Shown: positions 9,330-19,648 of the stretch, one piece after another
Layout: each line of letters starts with the position of its first letter
Position numbering within the stretch: the stretch's first letter is position 1
DNA from: Streptomyces sp. T39
GTDB lineage: Bacteria > Actinomycetota > Actinomycetes > Streptomycetales > Streptomycetaceae
DNA: 39,023 nucleotides
Direction of reading: 5' to 3'
Assembly: GCF_008042045.1 (NCBI RefSeq)
Contig: NZ_RDBP01000012.1
Coordinates: 2,549,694-2,588,716 of the forward strand
Notes under the pieces: model-generated
What the model was told of the DNA's origin: nothing
The model's database searches: none
Seen by the model: the letters and a program-made list of their open reading frames with translations, nothing else
Translations under genes and position numbers: made by a program

Positions 9330-9350
9330 ATTGAGTCCATACAGCTCAAC
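9330..9350. promoter_or_regulatory. HAIR-like HspR operator upstream of lon
   Basis: ATTGAGT-N7-GCTCAAC matches 11 of 14 arm positions of the HAIR consensus CTTGAGT-N7-ACTCAAG, the site bound by the heat-shock repressor HspR. It lies 22 bp before the lon start codon. lon is a known HspR-regulon member in Streptomyces, so the position and gene both fit. Confidence 0.75.
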
Positions 9351-9371
9351 TTGACTGCGTTAGGGGAGATC

Positions 9372-11789
<2,418 letters not shown>

Positions 11790-11814
11790 CCGGGCGGCGG
11801 GCGGGGAGCGCCAC

Positions 11815-11853
11815 GAGGCCCGGCCGCGGACGGATCGTCCGCGGCCGGGCCTC
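11815..11853. terminator. Hairpin terminator after lon
   Basis: A perfect 18-bp stem (11815-11832 with 11836-11853) closes a 3-nt loop, starting 25 bp after the lon stop. There is no T-tract, as is common for Streptomyces terminators. Confidence 0.8.
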
Positions 11854-11929
11854 CGGCGTGCCCGCGAGGCACGCGGGAAGGTGGTCGGCCGGGTCGGCCG
11901 GCGGCCGCCGGGCCCCGCACAATGGACGG

Positions 11930-12727
11930 ATGGACACCCTGCGAGCCGACTGCTCGAACTGCTTCGGGCTGTGCTGCGTCGCCCTGCCCTTCGCCGCCTC
12001 CGCCGACTTCGCCGCCGACAAGGCCGCCGGCACGCCGTGCGCCAATCTGCGCACCGATTTCCGGTGCGGCATCCACGACAGGCTGCGCGCCGACGGCTAC
12101 CAGGGCTGCACCGTCTACGACTGCTTCGGCGCCGGCCAGCAGGTCTCGCAGATCACCTACGCCGGTACCGACTGGCGCACGGCGCCGGACACGGCGGGCG
12201 AGATGTTCGCGGTGTTCCCCGTGATGCGTCAGCTCCACGAGCTGCTGAGGTACCTGGAGGAGGCGCTCGCCCTGCCGGCCGCCGCCGGGCTGCATCCCGG
12301 CCTGAGCGCCCAGCGCGCGGCGGTCCGCGAGCTGACGGGACTGGCTCCCGCCGGCCTCCTGGAGCTGGACGTGGCCGCCCGCCGCCAGGAGGTGAACGTC
12401 CTGCTGCTGCGCACCAGCGAGCTGGTGCGCGCGGAGGTCCGGCGCAGGAAGAAGGACCGCAGGGGAGCGGACCTGCTGGGCGCCCGGCTGCGCGGCGCGG
12501 ACCTGCGCGGGGTGAGCCTGCGCGGCGCGTGCCTGATCGCCGCCGATCTGACGGGCGCCGACCTGCGGCTCACCGATCTCATCGGCGCCGACCTGCGCGA
12601 CGCCCGGCTGGCGGGCGCGGATCTGACCGGCGCGTTCTTCCTCACCCAGCCGCAGCTCAACGCCGCACGCGGGGACGGGGCGACCCGGATCCCGGACGGG
12701 CTGACCCGCCCCGCGCACTGGTCGTGA
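11930..12727 (+). CDS. YkgJ-like cysteine-cluster protein with C-terminal pentapeptide repeats
   Basis: Predicted 265-residue protein of two parts. The first 70 residues hold eight cysteines (8, 11, 15, 16, 37, 46, 60, 65) in a CxxCxxxCC pattern resembling the YkgJ-type zinc/iron-sulfur cluster domain. Residues about 178-240 are pentapeptide repeats of the A(D/N)LxG kind (GADLRGVSLRGACLIAADLTGADL), which fold into a right-handed quadrilateral helix. A helical, Arg-rich linker lies between. The frame starting MDTLRADCS is set by its high third-position GC and cysteine pattern; an ATG 8 nt earlier is out of frame. It follows the lon terminator and is convergent with the muramidase gene. Function unknown; a metal-bound scaffold is possible. 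Confidence 0.82.
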   Translation: MDTLRADCSNCFGLCCVALPFAASADFAADKAAGTPCANLRTDFRCGIHDRLRADGYQGCTVYDCFGAGQQVSQITYAGTDWRTAPDTAGEMFAVFPVMRQLHELLRYLEEALALPAAAGLHPGLSAQRAAVRELTGLAPAGLLELDVAARRQEVNVLLLRTSELVRAEVRRRKKDRRGADLLGARLRGADLRGVSLRGACLIAADLTGADLRLTDLIGADLRDARLAGADLTGAFFLTQPQLNAARGDGATRIPDGLTRPAHWS

Positions 12728-12769
12728 CAGAGCGGCGGGGCGGGCCCGGGGAAGGGGTGCGGGGGCGGC

Positions 12770-13591
12770 TCAGCCGTTGGCGAGCGCCACGACGCGGTCG
12801 TAGGCGCCGTTGAACTTGTTGTGGTCGCCGACGATCGGTCCGGACGACGTGTACTGCCACATCGTGTAGTAGGGCCAGCCGGCCGGCAGGGTGCCGGGCG
12901 TGGTGTTGTAGCGGGCCACCCACAGCGGGTTCGTGGCGCCGAAGCCGGCGTAGTTGCCGGTGCACTGGGTCCACCAGCTGGTCGCCGTGTAGATGACGGC
13001 GTCCCGGCCGGTGCGGGCCTTGTAGCGGTTCAGGAAGTCGCGGATCCAGGTGACCATCGCGGACTGCGACTTGCCGTAGCAGGCGGCGCCGTACGGGTTC
13101 CACTCGATGTCGAGCGCGCCCGGGAGCGTCCTGCCGTCCCTGGACCAGCCGCCGCCGTTGTTGACGAAGTAGTCCGCCTGGGCTGCGCCGGTCGTGGTGT
13201 CGGGGGTCGCGAAGTGGTACGTGCCGCGGATCATGCCGATGTTGTAGGAGCCGTTGTACTGCTGCGTGAAGTACGTGTTCTTGTAGTACGTGCCTTCGGT
13301 GGCCTTGACGTAGGCCCACCTGACGCCGCTGTTCCACAGCGCGGCCCAGTCGACGTTCCCCTGGTGGCTGGAGACGTCGACGCCTTCGGTCTGGACCGCG
13401 CGGGTGTCGCGGGGGGTGCCGCCCTGGCCGTCGTGGGCGACGACGCCCATGCCCATGTGGGCCGAGCCGCGTTCCGGCTTCGGATCGGCGGCGGCCCCGG
13501 GGGCGGTGAGGAGGAGGGAGAGGACTGCGACGAGAGTGCCGGTTGCCGCGAGACGCGTACGACCGGTCTTTCCGGATCTGTGCACGGGCAT
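12770..13591 (-). CDS. Secreted glycoside hydrolase family 25 muramidase
   Basis: Predicted 273-residue secreted lysozyme that cleaves the MurNAc-GlcNAc bond of peptidoglycan. The signal peptide has a basic N-terminus (MPVHRSGKTGRTR), a hydrophobic core TLVAVLSLLL and probable cleavage near AAA-DP (about residue 35). The GH25 domain shows GVDVSSHQGNVDW (Asp72), the beta-strand motif RGTYHFA and the catalytic pair in ALDIEWNP (Asp161, Glu163). There is no added wall-binding domain. I chose the ATG at 13591 because GGAGG lies 7 nt upstream and a signal peptide begins there. It is transcribed divergently from the MarR gene, which might control it. Confidence 0.95.
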   Translation of the reverse strand: MPVHRSGKTGRTRLAATGTLVAVLSLLLTAPGAAADPKPERGSAHMGMGVVAHDGQGGTPRDTRAVQTEGVDVSSHQGNVDWAALWNSGVRWAYVKATEGTYYKNTYFTQQYNGSYNIGMIRGTYHFATPDTTTGAAQADYFVNNGGGWSRDGRTLPGALDIEWNPYGAACYGKSQSAMVTWIRDFLNRYKARTGRDAVIYTATSWWTQCTGNYAGFGATNPLWVARYNTTPGTLPAGWPYYTMWQYTSSGPIVGDHNKFNGAYDRVVALANG

Positions 13592-13681
13592 AGCGTGCCT
13601 CCGAAGACCTCGGTGGGGGGATCTGACGACGTGTCGACATGCCGTGGCGGAACCGTATGGTGTGGACATGCCAGCAAAAAC

Positions 13682-13695
13682 TCTACGCACGTAGA
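13682..13695. promoter_or_regulatory. Candidate MarR operator
   Basis: TCTACG-CA-CGTAGA has perfect 6-bp inverted arms and lies in the 278-bp gap between the divergent GH25 and MarR genes, where an autoregulatory site is expected. The link to this regulator is inference. Confidence 0.4.
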
Positions 13696-13869
13696 ACCCG
13701 GGGAGGAAGGGCACCCGGGTGCCGCCGTTGGTCTACTCCTGCGAAATACTTGCCCAACTGCGGCGATGACGGCCCGCGGAGGAAACTTTCAGAACCGGGA
13801 AAGCGCGCGATGGGTGCTGACGTGCACGAAAGTGGTACGGCGAGTGAAGCCGGGCTCAAGGGAGGAAGT

Positions 13870-14304
13870 GGTATGGACCGCGAATTCCTCGCTCTCGAAC
13901 GCGAGTTGGCGGTCTTCCTCCGCCGGGCACGGGCCTCTTCGGGCGAGATGGCCCGCGAGGTCCACCCCGATCTGGAGCCCGCCGCGTACGGGCTGCTGGT
14001 CCGCCTGGAGGAGGCCGGGGCGCAGCGCGGCACCGAGCTCGCCGGCTACTTCGGGGTCGGCAAGGCGACCATGAGCCGGCAGCTGCGCGCGATGGAGGAG
14101 GTCGGCCTCGTCACCCGTGAGCCGGACCCGGCCGACGGCCGGGCGTCCCTCGTACGGCTCACCGGCGAAGGGGTGGCCCGGTTCCGCCATGTGCGCGATG
14201 CGCGCCGGGACCGCTACATGAGCAAGCTCGCGGGCTGGGACCGCGGGGAGATCGCGGAGCTGGCCCGGTTGCTCCACCAGCTCAACACGAGCGCCGAGAG
14301 CTGA
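13870..14304 (+). CDS. MarR-family transcriptional regulator
   Basis: Predicted 144-residue dimeric winged-helix regulator. The recognition region reads GTELAGYFGVGKATMSRQLRAMEEVGLV, followed by the wing EPDPADGRASLVRLTGEG, the standard MarR layout. Flanking helices (FLALERELAVFLRRAR and IAELARLLHQLN) would form the dimer interface. I chose the ATG at 13870 because GGGAGGA lies about 6 nt upstream; an in-frame ATG at 13810 would add 20 residues without a good ribosome site. It is divergent from the GH25 gene and convergent with the PP2C-like gene. Ligand and targets are unknown. Confidence 0.9.
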   Translation, partial: GMDREFLALERELAVFLRRARASSGEMAREVHPDLEPAAYGLLVRLEEAGAQRGTELAGYFGVGKATMSRQLRAMEEVGLVTREPDPADGRASLVRLTGEGVARFRHVRDARRDRYMSKLAGWDRGEIAELARLLHQLNTSAES

Positions 14305-14370
14305 CGCGGGCCGCGCCCGGGCGGTCCTTCGGCGGCGCCGTCCGCGGCGGGCTCCGCGGAGCTCCGCCCC

Positions 14371-15162
14371 TCAGAGCTCCGCGAACACCGCCGACGCGTC
14401 GTCGTGGAGCTTGAAGCGCCGGGCGCCCGGACGCTGCCCGGCGCCCGCGTCCTCCAGCGCCCGCACCCGCTCGACCAGCGACCGGGCGCCCTCCTTGCGC
14501 AGCACCTGGACGCAGGCGTGCCAGTCGCCCTCCCCGAAGAGGTCCACCCAGCGCGACGCGCCGTCCGTCAGCGCCGCCACCGCCCGCACGCCCGCCCGGG
14601 GCACGCTGCCCGTCACCGCGCGCGCCGCCACCGCCGGGTCGGCGGCCGCCGTGAAGAAGCCGCCCTCCGCGTTGCGCAGGGCGTCCGCCGACGCGAGGGT
14701 GCGCAGGGCCTCGCGAGGCAGCCGGTCGAGCCGGTCGTCCAGCACGGCGGTCACCGCGCCGTCCGGTGACTCCAGGAGGAGGGCGGAGTCGGAGAGCACG
14801 AGGTACTCCACCTCTCCCTCCGGCCCGCCCCACCGGGTCAGGACGACGGTTGCCTGCGGAGTCCGGACGTGAGAAAGGTCACATGTGCCGCGGTGCGCGT
14901 CCGCCGTGCGCCGGATCGCCGCGGCGAGGACGTCCGCAAGCGACAGATCGCGCCGTGAAGCGGACAGTTCGGTCAGCGCGCCGCCCAGCCGGGCCGTGAA
15001 CCAGGGGACGTCGTGCACGCACCCGGCGTCGTCGAGCGGCGGAGTGACGCCGTCCAGCACCACCAGCGCTCCGCCCTGGCCCGAAGCGGGAAGGGACGCC
15101 GACACCCAATCCTCGTTGGGGCGTTCCCGGCTGCCGGGTTCGGTCGCGAGGTCGATACGCAT
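14371..15162 (-). CDS. PP2C-like serine/threonine phosphatase-fold protein
   Basis: Predicted 263-residue soluble protein of the PP2C (PPM) fold. Visible motifs are SRERPNEDWV (Asn16-Glu17-Asp18), GALVVLDGVTPP (Asp37-Gly38, the first metal-binding position), LVLSDSALLL and ALTDGASRWVDL. The second Gly of the usual DGxGG motif is missing (DGVTP), so activity is likely but not certain. The start at ATG 15162 (MRIDLATE) is chosen by where the fold begins; the upstream GTG at 15189 has a better AGGAG and would add nine residues. It is divergent from the conservon operon. A role in reversing phosphorylation in that system is speculation. Confidence 0.78.
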   Translation of the reverse strand: MRIDLATEPGSRERPNEDWVSASLPASGQGGALVVLDGVTPPLDDAGCVHDVPWFTARLGGALTELSASRRDLSLADVLAAAIRRTADAHRGTCDLSHVRTPQATVVLTRWGGPEGEVEYLVLSDSALLLESPDGAVTAVLDDRLDRLPREALRTLASADALRNAEGGFFTAAADPAVAARAVTGSVPRAGVRAVAALTDGASRWVDLFGEGDWHACVQVLRKEGARSLVERVRALEDAGAGQRPGARRFKLHDDASAVFAEL

Positions 15163-15528
15163 GGACGCCAGTCTGCATGACTCCTTCACCGCTCCTGCAC
15201 GAAGCGCGGATTGGCCCGTACCAGCAGGTCAGGCGGGTGCCTTCGACCCGATTGGGGCACTGTGCGCACCTGCGGGCGGGCATCCTGCCAAAGGGCGGCC
15301 CCGAGGTCCAACCCGCGCGCCGTACGGGCCGTGCCGGACCGGGCGCGGGAGTTGTTCGCCAACTCCGGCATGTTGTTCACTCGTTCGGGTGGCGGAGCGG
15401 CCGATGCGCGCCTCCCTCCCGAAGGCACTGGAATGGTCGGAAGCCGTACCAGGGGTGGGGCTCTCGCGTGTGACCGGTCGTCATCTCTGCTTCATGGGTG
15501 GACGAGTCAAGCAAGATTGCGAGCACCG
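15163..15528. promoter_or_regulatory. Divergent promoter region of PP2C-like gene and conservon
   Basis: This 366-bp gap has no convincing gene. It must carry promoters for both divergent units. A perfect 7-bp inverted repeat, GGAGTTG-N5-CAACTCC (15348-15366), is the clearest possible operator or hairpin. I do not see a consensus promoter. Confidence 0.5.
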
Positions 15529-18500
15529 GTGCAGAAGAAGCGGCCTCGGGGCAAAGGCGGCAGGCCCACGGAGAACGCGGGCGGCACGCCTGCCCCGATG
15601 ACGGCGGCCCCCCTGCCCCCGAAGGACGACACGACCCCCAAGGGACACCCGGTCAGGGTGCGCACCAGGCTGGTGGCCGGTGTCGCGCTCGCGGGACTCG
15701 CCGTGGTCGGCGCGGGTGTCCCCGGCGTCCTGGCCGTGTCGGCCGATCTGACCTCGTCCCAGGAGCTCGTGACCCTCGCGGCCCTCGACCGCCAGGCCGT
15801 CACCCTGGCCCACTCGCTCTCCGACGAGCGGGACGAGGTCGTCGCCTGGCTCGCCGCCGGCGGCGAGAACCAGAAGGGCGACAAGGAGGACCGCCGCACC
15901 CTGACGGACGGCCTCAGCGCCCGCGTCGACCGCCAGATCGACGAGGTCCGCGAGGAGACCGAGGGCGACCACGCCGAGCTCGGCCGCAGTCTCGCCTCGG
16001 TGCCGTCCCTGCGCCGCACCGCGCTCTCCGGCAGGAGCACCCCCGTCGAGGTCCACCGCACCTACACCGCGGTGATCGACCGGCTCCACGCGCTCGCCTC
16101 CGAGCTCTCCGAGCGGACACCGCCGCGTGCCGCGGCGGGGACCCGGGCCCCCGCCGACCTCGGTCACGCCGTGGAACAGGCATCCGCCGTTCGCGGTCTG
16201 CTGCTCGCGGCCCTGTCCGTGCCGCAGCCGGAGCCCGTGCTGAGCTACGACCCGATCACCGGTCTGCCCGAGGAGACCGACGGCGAGGACACCGGCGAGA
16301 ACGCCCGGACCCGCGACGCCCTGACCGCGGCCGCCCAGCAGGCCCGGGTGCGCGAGCTCGGCGCGCTCGCCGACTTCGACCAGTCCGCGGGCAAGGAAGC
16401 CCGCGAGAAACTGGCCGCCACCGTCACCGGCTCGGAGGTCAAGGCCGCCGAGGCCTTCCTCGTACGCCTGACCGACCAGCCCCGGCTCACCGGCAGCGAG
16501 CGCCGCACCGACCGCGCCGAGCTGGAGGCCGCGCTCACCGCCCGTATCGAGCAGATGCGCGGGGCCGAGACGGCGCTCGCCGCGGACCGCCTCGCCGCGT
16601 TCGAGCAGCTCCGCGACGACGACGTCACCGCCCTCGAGATACGGATCGCCCTGCTCGGCGGCCTGCTCGTGGTCACCGTCGGCGTCCTCGCCGCGGTCGC
16701 CCGCACCCTGACCCGGCCGCTCGCCGTGCTGCGCATCGGCGCCGCCCGGCTCGCCGACGCCCAGGGGGCAAGCGACCCGGTGCGCTTCACCGGCCGCAAC
16801 GACGAGTTCGCCCAGGTCGTGCGCTCCCTCAACGCCCTGCACGGCCGGCTGCGCGAGCTCGCCGGACGGGTGGCGCGCCTGGACAGCGACCGCGGCGACC
16901 TGATCGGCGCCCGCGAGGCGGCCGCCGCCGAGCTCGCCGCCGCCCGGGCCGAGCTGGGCGAGCGGGCGGCGGAGATGACCGCCGAGCTGGAGCGGCTGCG
17001 CCACACCGTCCACCACACCTTCGTGAACCTCTCGCTGCGGACCCTCGGGCTGGTCGAACGCCAGCTCGGCGTCATCGAGAAGCTGGAGGAGCGCGAGCAG
17101 GACCCGGAGCGCCTGGCCACCCTCTTCAAGCTCGACCACATGGCCACCGTCATGCGCCGCCACAGCGAGAACCTGCTGGTCCTCGCGGGCACCGAGCACG
17201 GGCAGGGCCATGTCGGACCGGTGCCGCTCGTCGACGTGCTGCGTGCCGCCGTCAGCGAGATCGAGCGCTACGACCGCGTCGTCATCCAGTCCCTCCCCCC
17301 GCACGCCCAGGTCGCGGGCTTCGCCGCCGACGACCTCAGCCACCTGGTCGCCGAACTCCTGGAGAACGCCACCTCGTTCTCCCCGCCCGACGCGCAGGTC
17401 GAGATGTCCGGCTGGCTCCTGGAGAACGGTGAGATCATGCTCTCCGTGCAGGACGCGGGCATCGGCATGACCCCCGCGCGCCTCGACGAGGTCAACGCCC
17501 GCCTGGACGACCCCTCCGGCTACGAGACGCCGGACGGCCGCGAGGCCGAGGGGCTCGGTCTGCGCGTGGCCGCCCTGCTGGCCGCGCGGCACGGCGTACG
17601 CGTCCAGCTGCGGGAGCACAAGCAGGGCGGCGGCATCACGGCCGTGGTCGTCGTACCGGCGGCCCTGCTTCCCCAGGGTCTGCCCGCGACCGCCGCCCAG
17701 CCGGTGACGGTCGCCGGCCAGGCCCCCGCCGTCCAGCTGCCGGGCTCGGTCGCCGAGGCCAACTCCAACGCCCTGCCCCCGAGCGCCCGGCGCGGACCGT
17801 CCCCCCGTCCGGACGCGCCGGCCGACACGGCTCCCGCGGGAGCGGACGAGCCGCAGGCCGCGCCGTTCCCGGGCACGGACGCGGGGGTGCCGGACGCCGG
17901 GCTTCCGGACGCCGCTGCGCAGGCAGCGCCGGCCCCCGGGTCCGCCGACCCCTTCGTGGCGGCGGCCGAGCGGGCGGTGCGTGCCGCGGAGGCGGAGGAG
18001 GAGACCCACGAGCGGAGCGCCGACGGCGAGCCCGTGTCGGACGGGATCGACCAGGAGACGTTCACCATGCGGCTGCCCCGGCAGCCCGCGCCGGAGGGTG
18101 ACGCGACGGGCTTCGCGCCGCAGGGGCACGCGCCGGAGGGTGACGCGGCGGGCTTCGCCCCGCAGGGGCACGCGCCGGAGGGTGACGCGGCGGGCTTCGC
18201 CCCGCAGGGGAACGCCCCGGAGGGTGACGCGACGGGCTTCGCCCCGCAGGGGAACGCCCCGGAGGGCGCGGCTCCCGCGTTCGCCCCGGACGCTGATGTC
18301 GCGGCCGTCCCCGCGCCGAGCGCGCCCGAGGCCGCGGCCCCCGCGCCGAGCGCGCCCGAGCTGAGCGAGGCCGAGGCGCCCGCCCCCGCGTGGGACCGCG
18401 TCACCGACAAGGGCCTGCCCAAGCGGACGCCCAGGAACGTCGCCCCCGCGGCCGCGCCCACCGGGCGCACCGGGGCCGTCGACGCCGACGCCCTGCGGCG

Positions 18501-18759
18501 CCGGCTCGGCGGCTTCCAGCAGGGCGCCAAGGACGGGCGCCGCGACGCCGAGGCCGAGATCACGCAGGCCACGCAGACCACACAGATCCCGCGGAGCGCG
18601 CCGGGAGCCGAGACCACGCCCGCCCCCCACGCAGGCCGGCCGCACGGGACCGCGCACCGCACGGACACGCAGTACCCGGAAGCGACGGACACAGGCACAC
18701 CGGACACCGGCACACCGGACACAGAAGCGGGGGACACAGTCGAGGAGGCACGCAGTTGA
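15529..18759 (+). CDS. cvnA: Conservon sensor kinase-like protein (CvnA type)
   Basis: Predicted 1076-residue membrane protein, first gene of a conservon. After a basic N-terminus come helix 1 (about 45-66), an extracytoplasmic helical region of about 300 residues of the nitrate/sulfonate-sensor kind, helix 2 (about 369-391), a HAMP domain and a DHp-like segment (HHTFVNLSLRTLGLVERQL). The ATPase domain follows (LVAELLENATSFSPP near 605, DAGIGMTP near 643). The last 350 residues are Pro/Ala-rich and probably disordered, with a 14-residue repeat. The segment lacks the usual SHELRTP H-box, as in other conservon kinases. I chose the GTG at 15529 (VQKKRPRGK) by resemblance to relatives; its ribosome site is weak. 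The stop overlaps the next start. Confidence 0.9.
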   Translation: MQKKRPRGKGGRPTENAGGTPAPMTAAPLPPKDDTTPKGHPVRVRTRLVAGVALAGLAVVGAGVPGVLAVSADLTSSQELVTLAALDRQAVTLAHSLSDERDEVVAWLAAGGENQKGDKEDRRTLTDGLSARVDRQIDEVREETEGDHAELGRSLASVPSLRRTALSGRSTPVEVHRTYTAVIDRLHALASELSERTPPRAAAGTRAPADLGHAVEQASAVRGLLLAALSVPQPEPVLSYDPITGLPEETDGEDTGENARTRDALTAAAQQARVRELGALADFDQSAGKEAREKLAATVTGSEVKAAEAFLVRLTDQPRLTGSERRTDRAELEAALTARIEQMRGAETALAADRLAAFEQLRDDDVTALEIRIALLGGLLVVTVGVLAAVARTLTRPLAVLRIGAARLADAQGASDPVRFTGRNDEFAQVVRSLNALHGRLRELAGRVARLDSDRGDLIGAREAAAAELAAARAELGERAAEMTAELERLRHTVHHTFVNLSLRTLGLVERQLGVIEKLEEREQDPERLATLFKLDHMATVMRRHSENLLVLAGTEHGQGHVGPVPLVDVLRAAVSEIERYDRVVIQSLPPHAQVAGFAADDLSHLVAELLENATSFSPPDAQVEMSGWLLENGEIMLSVQDAGIGMTPARLDEVNARLDDPSGYETPDGREAEGLGLRVAALLAARHGVRVQLREHKQGGGITAVVVVPAALLPQGLPATAAQPVTVAGQAPAVQLPGSVAEANSNALPPSARRGPSPRPDAPADTAPAGADEPQAAPFPGTDAGVPDAGLPDAAAQAAPAPGSADPFVAAAERAVRAAEAEEETHERSADGEPVSDGIDQETFTMRLPRQPAPEGDATGFAPQGHAPEGDAAGFAPQGHAPEGDAAGFAPQGNAPEGDATGFAPQGNAPEGAAPAFAPDADVAAVPAPSAPEAAAPAPSAPELSEAEAPAPAWDRVTDKGLPKRTPRNVAPAAAPTGRTGAVDADALRRRLGGFQQGAKDGRRDAEAEITQATQTTQIPRSAPGAETTPAPHAGRPHGTAHRTDTQYPEATDTGTPDTGTPDTEAGDTVEEARS
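18088..18255 (+). repeat. Four 42-bp tandem repeats inside the CvnA tail
   Basis: Four in-frame copies of a 42-bp unit code for APEGDA(T/A)GFAPQG(H/N), followed by a partial fifth copy to about 18288. The copies differ by a few bases, so expansion is recent. The repeat lies in the disordered tail. Confidence 0.95.
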
Positions 18760-19241
18760 CTGCGACCGGCACATTCGGGCTGAGCAGCGAGGCCCGTAAT
18801 CTGCAGTGGTTGTTGGGCAATCTCGTGGAGGAGGTGCCAGGAGTCCGCTCGGTCGCCGTCGTCTCGTCCGACGGTCTGATGCTGCTCTCCTCCGACCCCG
18901 AACCCGACCGCGGACCGGCCCCCGCCGCCGCCCGCCCGGAGGGCCCCCGGGGCTCCAGCGCCGACCTCGCCACGATCGTCTCCGGCATCGGCAGCCTGAC
19001 CATCGGCGCCGCCGGACTGATGGACGGCGGCGGGGTGAAGCAGACCATGATCGCCATGGAGGAGAGCAGCGTGCTCGTCATGTCGATCAGCGACGGCTCC
19101 CTCCTCGGCGTCCACGCCACCCCCGACTGCGACATGAGCGTCGTCGCCTACCACATGGCCCTGTTCGTGGGCCGTGCCGGACACGTACTCACCCCCGAAG
19201 TCCGCAGTGAACTGCGCAAATCGATGGAGAGCACCCGATGA
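18756..19241 (+). CDS. cvnB: Roadblock/LC7-domain protein (CvnB type)
   Basis: Predicted 161-residue cytosolic protein with the roadblock/LC7 fold: LQWLLGNLVEEVPGVRSVAVVSSDGLML at the start, then ATIVSGIGSLTIGAAGLM, and SVLVMSISDGSLLGVHA. Members act with a Ras-like GTPase in conservons, resembling MglB. A TTG at 18756 is the start: GAGGAGG lies 8 nt upstream and the codon overlaps the cvnA stop (TTGA). The stop overlaps the next gene's ATG. An insertion of about 20 Pro/Ala residues follows the first strand pair. Confidence 0.93.
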   Translation: MTATGTFGLSSEARNLQWLLGNLVEEVPGVRSVAVVSSDGLMLLSSDPEPDRGPAPAAARPEGPRGSSADLATIVSGIGSLTIGAAGLMDGGGVKQTMIAMEESSVLVMSISDGSLLGVHATPDCDMSVVAYHMALFVGRAGHVLTPEVRSELRKSMESTR

Positions 19242-19648
19242 CCGCCGCCGCTTCGTCCCCCAAGCTCCCGGTGCGCGGCCAGGAGCGACGGCCCGCGCGG
19301 GTCCGCCCGTACTCGCTGACCGGCGGCCGGACCCGCTTCGGTCACGTCCTGCTGGTGGAGACGTTCGTCGCCGCGCTCGAGGCCCCGCCGGAGCGCCGGG
19401 AGCTGCCGGGCGGCACCCTCGCCTCGCGCGTCATGCCCGAACTGCGGGCCATCGTCGAGCTGTGCCGCCGTATGCGTACCGTCGCCGAGATCTCGGCGCT
19501 GCTGAAGATGCCGCTGGGTGTCGTCCGGGTGCTGCTCAGCGACCTGGCCGACCAGGGAAAGATCCGCGTGTACGGGACCGGTCACGGTGCCGGCCAGCCC
19601 GACCGCGCACTGCTCGAAAGGGTGCTGAGTGGACTCCGCCGCCTCTGA
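19238..19648 (+). CDS. cvnC: DUF742-domain protein (CvnC type)
   Basis: Predicted 136-residue protein, third in the conservon. It has the DUF742 features RPYSLTGGRTR near the start, ELRAIVELCRRMRTVAEISALLKMPLGVVRVLLSDL in the middle and a C-terminal helix. The middle looks like a winged-helix fold, but such proteins are mainly known as partners of the conservon kinase and GTPase. ATG overlaps the cvnB stop (ATGA). Confidence 0.94.
   Translation: MTAAASSPKLPVRGQERRPARVRPYSLTGGRTRFGHVLLVETFVAALEAPPERRELPGGTLASRVMPELRAIVELCRRMRTVAEISALLKMPLGVVRVLLSDLADQGKIRVYGTGHGAGQPDRALLERVLSGLRRL

Noticed and set aside
18088..18255. Regular 42-bp repeats as a CRISPR array
   Set aside because: The units are contiguous and in frame with no spacers, and they code for a repeated peptide.
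15481..18774. Long minus-strand open frame opposite cvnA
   Set aside because: Low-complexity Gly/Arg/Val composition, no motifs, and the plus strand codes for a coherent kinase-like protein.
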